From Marvania coccoides (Eukaryota; Chlorophyta; Trebouxiophyceae; Chlorellales; Chlorellaceae), in NCBI GenBank assembly GCA_963854735.1, contig OY978100.1:1612001-1676000 (forward strand): DNA of 64,000 bases. The letters run 5' to 3'. Below, in pieces: positions 11,201 through 20,486 of this stretch (its first letter is position 1; each line of letters begins with the position of its first letter). Below the pieces are notes generated by a model. That model was not told where the DNA came from. It saw only the letters and a program-made list of their open reading frames with translations, and did no database searches. The position numbers and the translations under genes are program-made.

Positions 11201-11533
11201 ATGCGCGGCGTTGGCTGGACTCCTCAGCTGCAGATGGAGTGGTACGCTGACGTTGTGGCCTTTGTGGGGCTCAACTTTGGTGGGCACCGCAAAACGATGG
11301 CCATGGTGCGGTGGTACGAGGTGGACACCGAGGCGGACGAGAACGCTGCCATTCTGGGGATGACGCAGCTCAAGGTGGAGCAGCAGACGCGGCTGCTCAG
11401 CGACGGTCGCTCCCACACTGTCGACTACACCGAGCTGGTGCCGTTGCACGACATTTTGCGGCCAGTGTACATTCAGCCGCACCCCACGAAGCAGGGAACC
11501 TTCTTCTACAACCCCTACATCAAGGGAGTATAG
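8224..11533 (+). CDS. Plavaka-like (CACTA/KDZ-related) transposase
   Basis: Five exons (8224-9045, 9165-9469, 9552-10101, 10176-10374, 10461-11533) give 982 residues. Introns 3 and 4 use GCAAGT donors: nearby GT sites break the frame. N-terminus: Cys/His zinc-knuckle-like motif (C14, C17, H27, H30, C36). Then the Plavaka order: NIIPLGVYYDKT (D298, candidate catalytic Asp), PLNIIAMAVDRS, a DPQGNPI...GDLQA segment (D400), PDRLHTVWKG (D524-H527, matching PDLLHQLHKG of fungal proteins), a PTYPDLVLPRNGW segment and WCLRKFEGAIKVVGA...KAGKRAAIHTNNRK. The end, VPLHDILRP...FFYNPYIKGV, matches the family C-terminus. Such enzymes cut and paste the element at its terminal repeats. No stop or frameshift; catalytic residues assigned from memory of the family. 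Confidence 0.85.
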
Positions 11534-11611
11534 CCGCTGGGACCCTGGCAGGGGTCAGAGGGCCTAGGAGCGACAGCGGGCGGGGTTTGACGGTGGTGCA
11601 GGGCGGCGCTG

Positions 11612-11822
11612 GCGCTGAAAATCGCTGTTTTGCACCCATTTTTAACATGAAAAATAGTGCGAGCGTCGAATGGCGCTAATAAACGCGGCGAGTGCCAGCG
11701 TTTGTTGGCACCAGCGCTAAATATCGCAATCAAATTTTCATGAGCGCTTTTTAACGCTGTGCTGGGCAGCGCCAGACATCGCTTGCGCTGAAAAGCGATC
11801 AATAACACTGCGCTTATTAACG
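11612..11822 (+). repeat. Right subterminal repeat array
   Basis: Six units of one 14-bp pattern, GCGCT plus six mostly A/T bases plus CGC, start at 11612, 11673, 11714, 11744, 11785 and 11810 (the last two slightly diverged at the 3' base). Each unit is a small dyad with GCG/CGC arms. Units are 25-61 bp apart. The sequence between the transposase stop and the right end is otherwise non-coding. Confidence 0.8.
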
Positions 11823-11853
11823 TTTTTTTACACCAGCGCCCAACAGCAGAGTC

Positions 11854-11868
11854 CACAAAACTGAGATG
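11854..11868 (-). repeat. Right terminal inverted repeat
   Basis: CACAAAACTGAGATG, the exact reverse complement of 5620-5634, followed by ATT. Confidence 0.9.
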
Positions 11869-11920
11869 ATTGGGCTCTCCAAGACACTTTGTTTGTTTTT
11901 ACAATATTTTAACTGATGGA

Positions 11921-12313
11921 ATGGAGAAGGAAGTTCGTGGGGCCTGGGAGGCTTTCGCTCTAGCCGTTGCCGACGCTTTGGAGCAGCAGGGTGCACCAAA
12001 GTGCGATGAATGATTTACAATTTTTCAAAATCGGCTTCATTCTATTTCGTGGGTCCCTGAGGTTTGAAAATTTATATGTTGCAGGGATCAGAGCCCCGAA
12101 ATCGTAGCGAAGCTCCACGCAGCAAGGAAAAATCTGCACGCCGCCTGTTTGAGAGCCTCGCTGCAGCTGGTGAGCCCTCAAACCCCTTCCTTTTCTCCCT
12201 CGCATGCACTCCTTTAAACCTCCAATCTGTCTACAAATGTGCAGGAATACGCCAAGCAGTATCTGCATCTCACGCAAGACCAGGAGCAGCAGAAGGAGGA
12301 GCCAGCTGCTTAG
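11921..12313 (+). CDS. Small helical protein, 77 residues, unknown
   Basis: Three exons (11921-12000, 12085-12169, 12245-12313) join in frame between an ATG and a TAG. The introns have GTGCGA and GTGAGC donors and GCAG acceptors. The product is almost wholly alpha-helical and charged: AWEAFALAVADALEQQ, then SPEIVAKLHAARKNLHAACLRASLQLEYAKQYL, then a Gln/Glu tail. The heptad-like pattern suggests a coiled-coil subunit of a larger complex. No family recognised. It begins 52 bp outside the right end of the transposon and ends 36 bp before the ZNF511-like start codon. Exon chaining is consistent but the first donor is weak. Confidence 0.5.
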
Positions 12314-12349
12314 CAAACCAGGAAAAAAAAAACGTTTCACGCTTTTTTA

Positions 12350-13209
12350 ATGGGCTCGATCGTCGAGGGCTGGGCCATCCCGGTCTACGTCGGCCACCGC
12401 CGCCGCCTGCGCCCCGACGACGCGGTGTTCGAAGGAGACGAAGCCGCGAGGAGCGCCGCTGCCGCCACCACAGCAACAGCGCGCCACGCCCCCGCGCTGC
12501 CTCTGGACGCCGCACCACGGCTGCCGGACGAGTGCAGTGTGTGCCATGCCGCGTTCCCCACCGCTCACCTGCTGGATTTGCACTTAGCAGAGGTCCACGA
12601 TTCTTTCTTTGCGGCACAAGCTGCCCGGCGGCTTCCTGTGTACGCCTGCCTGGTGGAGTCGTGCAGGCACAAGTTCCGGGGGGTGCAGGAGCGGAAGCAG
12701 CACCTCATAGACCACCACAAGTTTCCCAAAGGCGCCAATTTGGACAGAATCCACGTCAGGTATCGGGATTTTATTTCAATTATGTATTCGCATTATATAT
12801 ATTCGGAAATGTTTTGTTCATGTTCATGTTTATAAGACTCTAAAAGCTGGTTGATTTGTGGGCCTCTTGCTGTTGCAGGCGGACGAAAGCACAAATTCGG
12901 CCGCTGCCAGAATTGAGAAAGGGAAAGGGTCGGGCCCAGCGGCAAGGAGGAGACGCAAGTGGCAGGAACGGGGGCGGTGGTGGCAGTACTGAAGAGAAGG
13001 AGAAAGAGGCGGCACAGGCGCCCGAAGCCATGCAAGTGGATGCTGAGCTGGCTGAAGGAATGTCGCGGCTGCACATGGCCTCGGAGCTCTCCGCGGTACC
13101 TAGAGTGATTGCGTTTGGCCACAGAAGAGGGGCCAGCGTAATGCCAGGGCTGGGCAGAGGTGGAAGGGGAAGGAAGGGGTGGGGCGAAGCAAACGCCATG
13201 AAAGAATAA
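12350..13209 (+). CDS. C2H2 zinc finger protein, ZNF511-like
   Basis: Exons 12350-12759 and 12879-13209 encode 246 residues. Two C2H2 fingers sit about residues 62-125: CSVCHAAFPTAHLLDLHLAEVH, then the ZNF511 hallmark linker DSFFAAQAARRLPVYACLVESC, and an H-x5-H pair ending HLIDHHKFPKG. The C-terminus has a Lys/Arg/Gly-rich stretch, an acidic segment and a PRVIAFGHRRG motif like the conserved FGRG-type end of ZNF511 proteins. ZNF511 is a conserved nuclear zinc finger protein of poorly defined role in transcription or RNA metabolism. Sequence features clear; function inferred from family only. Confidence 0.8.
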
Positions 13210-13471
13210 GAATAAGTACTAAACGCACAGGCATTAGTGCGAAAGAGAGATATTCCATGCAAAATCAGAGCTCAATGCTTTTGGTAATAAAATGAACACT
13301 TGCTACAGGCAATAGCTAGTTGACAAAAGGATAGTCACTATCATAGTGCCAGCTGGCGGTGAAAGAGTGCCCAGGAACCACAAGATGGTCTGATGGTTTA
13401 CAGAGACACTCCAATTTAATTTAAATTTGTCTGGTTGTAGTAAAGAGGGAATTTTGATCATCAAAGGGAAA

Positions 13472-14594
13472 ATGAAGTCGCTCAATAATCCAATCTCCAC
13501 ACATCAGCCTCGCCTAGCTGTGCGCCCCGCCACGAGAAGGACAGCGCAGAGGCCCCAGGCGGTCCGATGCCAAGAGCAGTTCGTTCCATCCATCGCCCAG
13601 CGCGCTGCCATCTTCGGCACCACCTGCGCTCTTACCGCCCTGGCTACCTTGCCAGCGCTCGCCGCAGCTGAAGGTGAGGAGGTCTATGGACAGACAGTAT
13701 TCAGCTATCTTTCATTTTACGCCCTGGATTTTAACACACTCCTCCCTTGTTTAATAAATAAAACCTATTTGTGCTGGCAGAGCAGCCGCCCACTCCCGTC
13801 TTTTTTGGCAACGGCTGCTTCTGGGGGCGGCAGTACGACTTTGTGCAGACAGAAAAGGCGCTGGGCCGCGCCCCGGGCGAGATCAGCAGCGTGGTGGGCT
13901 ATGCCGGCGGCCGCATCCCTTCCAGCAAGGCCTGCTACTACTACACGCCTGAGAAGGACGCAGTGTATGAGCGGCTAGGCCACGCTGAGGTGGTGCAGGT
14001 GGAGCTGCGGGGCGCCGGGGCCGCGGCGCAGGAGGCGCAGTTCCGCAAGCTGGCCGACACCTACTTCGCGCAGTTTCGGCGGCTGCCGGGCGGCAAAATG
14101 ATTCGGCAAGACCCTCAAGACGCGGGGCCAGGGTGAGAGAGAAAAAGAAAGCGAGAAAAGGGGGGTGACCTCGCCCCTTTTTCTCTCCATGTAGGCATTC
14201 CGAAACTATCAACTGCTTAATAATTAAATCATGAATGATTTTCCTTTCACCTCTACGCAGGTACCGGAATGTCATTGGGATCCCTGGCGGGGTGGGCTCC
14301 CCGCTGTTCCCGTTGCTGCAGGCCGCCAACGTCAACAACATGGAGCTGCGTGAGGGCGCCGGCGGCGAATTCACCGACGGTAAACCCACAGAGGGAGACA
14401 TTTTGAACGTGGTGTGGGTGGTAGACTCTGACAAGCTGCCTTTCTACCAGGCGGAGGCCTACCACCAGTACCACAACGGCCTGGGCAAGGCGTTCCCGAA
14501 GAGCTACACGAAAGACATGAAGGAGGCGGCAATGCAGGCTGGAAAGGTGGCCCCCGTGGACGGCTGCCCTGAATTTTTCTTCTTGGGGTCGTAA
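13472..14594 (+). CDS. Peptide methionine sulfoxide reductase A, probably plastid/lumenal
   Basis: Exons 13472-13673, 13781-14132, 14261-14594 give 295 residues. MsrA reduces methionine-S-sulfoxide in proteins. The catalytic GCFWG motif (C80), VGYAGG, the AEVVQVEL strand, DPQDAGPGYRN and EAYHQYHNG motifs are present. The first about 66 residues look like a two-part targeting peptide: Arg/Ser/Pro-rich transit region, then hydrophobic TTCALTALATLPALAAAE with an AxA-type cleavage site, as for thylakoid lumen proteins. The fold is longer than canonical MsrA and has an insert around the FPLLQAANVNNMELREG segment, so this is a divergent algal subclass. Lumenal location is inference. Confidence 0.85.
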
Positions 14595-15250
14595 AATTGC
14601 GAAGCCGTGTGTTGTGTGCACACATTACAATTTGTAAGTAAATGATGAGATGATAAAAAAATTGCGTTTGGCAGTGCCGTTGCTTGTCGCTGGCTCGTAC
14701 TGATTTATTCTATGGTGCAAAGAAAAATGTATATTTACACATATTAAACAGTATATACTATATACTATATATAATAGCATCTATGTTCTATTATATGTTC
14801 TATAACCCAACGCCATCCCAATAAGGATTTCGTCAGTCAGTCAATGTCACGGTCATTGCCAGAATTCAACGCCAAGTAGCCAGTTGAGCCGTTAGTAAAG
14901 GTAGTCAGTTAAACCGTAATTGAACAATATACGCAATTTAAGACCCATATGGCATATGAAAATACTCTAGGAAAGTCAGTATTGCCTTATTATTTTAGGA
15001 AAGTCAGTATTGCCTGATCCATCACAGGCATAACAGAAATACTTGAGATATATCTATGATGTATCAAACATATCAAAACGAGTGAAAAGAAATACGGTTT
15101 TATGAAGAAACGTTAAAGTTAGGGCAAAAAAAACCCTCGGTGGCTTTAATGAGAGAATATAAATGAGTCAACGTCGTAGTGAAAAATGTCAAGAATGTTT
15201 GCATCCCCTGTTGCATTTTATTTTTGCAACGTTATGAACTAGGTAGATTA
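14595..15250. other. Convergent AT-rich spacer
   Basis: Between MsrA and the secreted protein gene. TGTAA near 14632 could serve as the MsrA poly(A) signal. TA-rich dyads at 14746-14810 and a 20-bp direct repeat at 14968-15015. No gene seen. Confidence 0.5.
14968..15015 (+). repeat. 20-bp direct repeat pair
   Basis: TAGGAAAGTCAGTATTGCCT occurs at 14968-14987 and again at 14996-15015, 8 bp apart. Confidence 0.9.
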
Positions 15251-16774
15251 TTAGATGCCTCCACGTCCATCGGCTTTGTACTCTGTCAGCGTCACCGGTG
15301 GCAGCAGGGTGTGGCTCCCGGGGGCGGCGGCCGCCCGTGCCCCTTCCCCTCCGCTAAAAACGTCCCCTGCCGGAGCCAGCTTCCAGCTATTCGCGTAGAT
15401 ATTTACGTTAACCAGCTGTTTAGGGAATGGCCAGGTCAAAGGGGACGTATTTGACCAGCTTCCGGCCCAACTCCATGATGAGACTTTTTGGGGGTAGGCG
15501 ATCAGGAGGCGGTACGTCCCGGTAGCGGCCTTCAAGCCTCTAACCTGGCGCTTACACCAGATACCGGTGCACAGCGTGCCTTTAAAGGCGTCTGCGAAAG
15601 GAGGCACGCAGTTTGTTTTGCACTGCGCTGCCCATGCTTGGTACTTGCTTTCGCTGAGGAGCATGGACGTCATGCCCACCTTTCTTTTGTCGGCAGCAAA
15701 GGACGTATGGACTCCGACGGTCCAAACGGCCCCCGTCAGGTTGGTCACGCGGTAGGCTTTGAAGGTGACTAGGTTGTAGGAAGGGGTGATCAATGACATG
15801 AAAAAATTTGTGGAGCCAAAGCGAATCTGGTCACGGATCACAGGGGTGGGCATAGGGTATCTGTCGGCGGTGCAGCGGTCGGCGTAGACGGTCAAGAAGA
15901 ATTTCAGCGAGTTTGGGCCGTCGAGCCTGCCATTGTTTTTCCACATGCTGACAAGTTTTTTATCCTGCAGGTGGGGGAAATGACAAATATATTTGAAGGG
16001 TAAGAAAACCCATGGTTTGGTATTCAAGCATTGGGCATTAGCGACACTGCGTCCCACCCCTCACAATCGTTTGAAACTCCACAATGGCAGAGCTCTGGTA
16101 AAAACTGGGGTCGTGCGCGTATCCCAGGGGCGAGACCAGTTTCACTCGGCACGTGGAAGGCGTGCCCAGCCCAGCCGTGCAACCAGACATGGCCATGTCC
16201 CCCCGCGGGCCAACGAATGGCTTCATGATGTTTCCTTCGACGTTTTGTGGTCCGCCTGCAATGTGCGTTGAAGAAACTCTTCAGTAAAGAACTCCAAAAG
16301 AAAAGGTAGAGTAAGTAATAGTCCGCAAAACTCACCCAGCAAACGCATGTGCGTGCCCCAGCGACCGGCGGCCTGCCCATCGAGAACGATTTTCATCGAG
16401 TTTGCGCAGATGTTCCCTTCGTTAGCCAAGCCTCCAATAATAACGCTGTCTCCACGGTTGTAGATGTACTGCTCAATACGGGTCATCGTTGCCGTCTCAA
16501 AGTGCCAAATGCAGGAGGCACTGATGTTCTGGCGTTGAAACGAATAGCCAGAGAGGCAGGTCGCCCGGTCCAGCAATTGCCGACACGCAGCATCACGTCC
16601 AGGGTAAGCAGCGTAGCCCCTGCAGTGTGAAAAAGCAATAAAGTTTATCTGGAAGGGTTGTGCGCTGCGTGGCCATTTATGCTCGTCAACTCACTGGCAT
16701 TGCAAGGCATCAGCTGCTGCAACGAAAACGGCAAGCAAGACCACCGCCGTCGCAGCCGCGCGCAGCCTAGGCAT
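15251..16774 (-). CDS. Secreted cysteine-containing protein, unknown
   Basis: Four minus-strand exons (16695-16774, 16336-16619, 16065-16255, 15251-15964) join in frame to 422 residues. The N-terminus is a clear signal peptide (MPRLRAAATAVVLLAVFVAAADA). The mature part has scattered Cys pairs (GRDAACRQLLDRATC, SGCTAGLGTPSTCRV, QCKTNCVPP, TLCTGIWC), aromatic residues, an NLT glycosylation sequon and no C-terminal membrane segment. The mixture of short beta-like stretches and Cys suggests an extracellular or wall-associated protein. I do not recognise a family: it lacks the Pro-rich spacer of pherophorins. Confidence 0.75.
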
Positions 16775-17468
16775 TTCTTGTTGTGATGAAAGCTGAAATC
16801 GTATAGAATTGGGAGAGAAGAACTAATTTCCGCGTCTCACATCAAATGTGAGTAAAAGGGGGAACAGTTGGGAGAGCGTCGCCTCTCCTCCACAGTGTTC
16901 CTGAATTAAGTTTTTAACGTGCTGAAATACTGTGTATAATTAATAAGAATGTAATTGAGAGATAATTGGAGCGTTTTCCGGCATGAGAGTAGGCACATAC
17001 ATTCTCCGAAAGGCCGGCACATACAGGGGCAGGGGGGTTGGATCATACAAAGATGCAAAAAAAATATTTTTTGAATGCAATTTTATGCATCTATATGCCT
17101 AACACAATGGGTTTCGCAGAAAATACCCACTGGCACGCCGGAGTCAATTTCAAGGAATTCGGCTGGGGGGTGGTTGGGGAGCCTCCACTTTTCTTTCTCA
17201 CCACAAGAACATCCATTTTATTCCTTACGAAACACAGAGGGTGATTGAACCCCGCCTCGGGCCGGTTACGGAACTCCGCACCAAAAATTGATACTTTTGG
17301 GGGCGCTTCATACATATTGCGAACTTACACTGACAAGCAGGTACGATGAACATCAATTTAACAATGAAGATTAAATTTGTGAAGTAAATCCTTCCTTTGA
17401 AGCACATATTATACTCAAACTCGATTATTAAAAATTAAACGCGTGGGTTGGCAGGTAGGCTACTGAGC
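16775..17468. other. AT-rich spacer
   Basis: Promoter side of the secreted protein gene and 3' flank of the reductase gene. A GGCACATACA motif occurs twice near 16990-17025. No gene seen. Confidence 0.5.
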
Positions 17469-18501
17469 TCAAAACTGGAACGTCTGTTGCTGTGTGTAGC
17501 CCAGCACCTGTAGGTGCACTTCCATGGCCTTCATCATGGGGGCAGGCCCGCAGCGCAAGACCACAACGTCGTCAGCAGGGGCGGGCAAGTGCTGTCTGCG
17601 AGGAGGGAGGAATTGGAAATTAAATTAATGCATATACATGTATGAAATATAATGCCGAAATAAGTGATATCAGATATTCTAGAGCCTCAACCCAATTAAA
17701 CACAGACAAGACTGATAATAAACCCAAATTATATCGGCGGCTTCCTTATAAAAATACTCACTTGATCATCTCTGCGGAAATAAACCCCACGCCGCCGTTC
17801 CACCCCTGCGGCGCCTCGTTCAGCACGTAGTGCACAGTGAACCGCCCAGGGTTGCGCTGCACCATGTCGTCCAGCTCATCCCGCATCAAAATGTCCTCTT
17901 CCTTGACGTTGGCGAAGATCAGTACCAGCTCGGTGGGGTCCATGGGGTCTCGCAGCACCGCCTGCGCCAGCTGGTACATGGGAGTGATGCCAGTACCCCC
18001 CGCCAACATGCCGTACGCTCGCTTGCCCCGGGGGTCGTATTGGAACCGCCCCTTGGGGCCCTTGAACAGCAGCGCGTCGCCCACCGCCAGCGCCTCCATG
18101 GCCTGCGTCATTTTGCCCTGGGGGTAGACTTTAACAACGAAATCAACGTAGCCCCGCTGCCGCCCCTCGGAGGTGGGGGTGTAGGGCCGCATGACCTCTG
18201 AGCCGTCGAGGAGCGCGGCTTTGATAGTGATGTGCTGCCCCACGGGGAGGCCCAGCTGCTGGTCCTCGTGGGGAAGGGCAAAGCGGAAACGGCGCGTGTT
18301 GTGGTTGAGCTCTTTTCTGTCCACTAGCTGCAGCGACTTCCAGGCGGTGGGGTCCAGGAAGGGCTTGCGCATGCCGCGGAACAGGTCCTTGGCCATGATG
18401 CCCACGATGACGGCCACGAGGAGGACCAGGCAGGCTTGGGGGATGATGTCCACGAGTTGGAACGTGGAAAGCTCCACGCCGCCTACAGCTGCCGCGATCA
18501 T
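17469..18501 (-). CDS. NADH-cytochrome b5 reductase
   Basis: Exons 17762-18501 and 17469-17595 (minus) encode 288 residues. The enzyme transfers electrons from NADH through FAD to cytochrome b5 for lipid desaturation and related reactions. One N-terminal membrane anchor (about residues 17-37, ACLVLLVAVIVGIMA) points to the ER or mitochondrial outer membrane. FAD motif MRPYTPTS, flavin/NADH motif GGTGITPMYQL and the terminal CGPAPMMKAM...FQF are intact; length is typical. Head-to-head with the SDR gene 393 bp away. Confidence 0.92.
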
Positions 18502-18894
18502 TGCGTTGAGATTAAGACGGATGGGTTAAATCGGGGCTGAAACGATGTGTTTTTTGAGAGGAGAGCCTGCGGCGTCGATCCAAATGCGATTTGTTTGTTG
18601 AAGAAGACCAGCCGGCCGGGGAAAATGCACTATGCTGCTGGCGTGCAACAAGCGAGAGTAACACGATAGATGAAAATGTAAAAGCAATCGAAAAATTCAA
18701 ACTGTTTGTGTGTTCACGTCGCCTGGAAGACGCACAAGTCCTTGTGCAGCCGCCTGATTCCATTTAAATTTTATAATAACCAACGTGCCCTTTACTGCAC
18801 ACGACGCACAGGAGGAGCACCCAGTTATCATTTATTTTATTGATTATTTTTCGTTCACACAAAATCTTGAGATCACCAAGTGTCTCTCATTAGC
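18502..18894. promoter_or_regulatory. Divergent promoter, reductase / SDR
   Basis: 393 bp between two divergent start codons; AT-rich, no specific motif assigned. Confidence 0.5.
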
Positions 18895-20208
18895 ATGGCG
18901 ACGCTGGGGTGGAAAACGACCGCAGAGCAGGCCCTGCAGGGGGCTGATCTGTCCAAGAAGACGGCGGTGGTCACCGGCGGAAACTCTGGCCTTGGCGCTG
19001 AGACTGTCAGAGTGCTGGCCCTGGCTGGTGCCTCGGTCGTGCTCTGCAGCCGCAGCGTGGAAGCTGGCGAAAAGGTGGCAGAAGAAATCCGGGCCACAGG
19101 CGTCAAAGTGAGCAAATTATTTTTATTGCGGCGGCGTGGGTGTGGTAGCGCTCCGTGAATGCAGGCCATGCAGCAATGCTCCTAAACCTTTCTTCAGCTC
19201 TTTATACACTGATTTTACTTTTTTTGTTCCCCAGGGCAAGATCACCGTGCAGCAGCTGGACCTCGCCGAGTTCAGCAGCATCAAGGCGTGCGCTGCCGCC
19301 CTCAACCAGCAGCTGCGCGACTTGGACATCCTCGTTCTCAACGCAGGCAAGCCAATCCTTCGATATTTATCTCGTTTCCACATGTTTTTTAACTCGGATA
19401 TTTATAATACATGTTATAACTGAATTGCATCATCCTCCCCCCGACGTCAATTTTTTTTTTACTTTAAAACTAAGCAGGCATCATGGCGTGCCCGCTGACC
19501 CGCACCCCCCACGGCTTCGAGCAGCAGTTTGGCGTCAACCACGTCGGTCACTTCTACCTCACCCAGCTGCTGCTCCCGAAATTGAAACTGAGTGGAAAGC
19601 AGGAAGACCCCGCCCGGGTGGTCGTTTTAGCGTCGCTGGCGCACAAATTCGGGGCCATAGACCTGGAGGACCTCAACTACGAGAACCGACGGTACTCGGC
19701 GTGGCCGGCCTACGGCCAGTCCAAGCTGGCCAACATTCTGTTCGCGAAAGAACTGGCGCGTCAACTGGAGGCGGAAAAGGCCAACGTTGTGACGTACTCT
19801 CTGCACCCAGGGTAGGTTTTATATTAGATAACTCGTGTTGCTTAGTGTTACGCGGCTATTAACATCGTATTATAATATATACAGCGCATTGAACGTGTAC
19901 CTCATATTCTTTTAATTTCCCACGACTTATAATTGATTTCCAGGAGCATTCTCACCAACCTGCCCCGCCACATGGGCATTTTCAGCAACGGGCTGCGCCT
20001 GCTGTCTCCCCTGCTCAATCTGTTCATGAAGGGCGTCCCTGAGGGCACCGCCACCACAGTCTTCGCTGCCACCGCTGCAGGCATTGAGAACGGGGCCTAC
20101 CTGTCCGACTGCAAGGTTGCGAAGCCTAGCAAGGCAGCAGGAGACATGGAGGTGGCAGCCAAGCTGTGGGAGAAGACAGAAGCCCTCGTGAATGCGGTGC
20201 AGGTCTGA
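18895..20208 (+). CDS. Short-chain dehydrogenase (retinol dehydrogenase / WWOX-like)
   Basis: Exons 18895-19107, 19235-19346, 19478-19811, 19944-20208 give 307 residues. Classical SDR order: cofactor motif TGGNSGLG, SRS after beta-2 (NADP preference), DLAEFSS, LVLNAG, a SLAHK Ser, catalytic YGQSK and HPGSILTNL. Substrates of this branch include retinal-type and other lipid aldehydes or ketones, but the sequence does not settle which. Intron 2 (19347-19477) starts GCAAGC: a GC-AG intron is the only choice that restores the NAG motif. No targeting signal evident. Confidence 0.9.
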
Positions 20209-20486
20209 AATTTCTTTCTTAGATTCTTTCTATTTGTCTCGACTTACAATTCATTTGGGCGTCTTTGTTTGATATTCAATTATTTATACAGAGTGGGAAC
20301 AAGAAATACAATGGTCAAAGCATGTTGTGAAAGCTTTGAGAAAGCAAGAAACGGGAAGGAAAAAATCGTACCAGAAAAGAAAAGAAGAAAAAAAAGGCTG
20401 AAGTATGCATGGTACTCCGCAACCAATTGGAGGTCACAAAAGAAGAGAATCAAACGAAAGAACCAGTGATGCGCTAGTCAAGTCAA

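Larger units (their letters stand above)
5620..11868. mobile_element. Complete Plavaka/CACTA-like DNA transposon, 6249 bp
   Basis: Bounded by perfect 15-bp inverted repeats (CATCTCAGTTTTGTG at 5620-5634, its reverse complement at 11854-11868) and flanked by ATT on both sides (5617-5619 and 11869-11871), consistent with the 2-3 bp target duplications of the CACTA/CMC superfamily. Inside are a transposase gene (8224-11533, plus) and an accessory gene (6003-7870, minus), transcribed outward from a central 353-bp region. Both subterminal regions (5690-5800 and 11610-11825) carry repeated GCGCT-N6-CGC units. Both reading frames are intact after splicing and the repeats are perfect, so the insertion looks young and possibly autonomous. 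Boundaries come directly from sequence; superfamily placement from protein motifs. Confidence 0.88.

Noticed and set aside
5619..11869. 16-bp version of the transposon ends starting TCATCTC
   Set aside because: The extra base pair matches, but the flanking dinucleotides (AT and TT) then differ; the 15-bp ends leave identical ATT on both sides.
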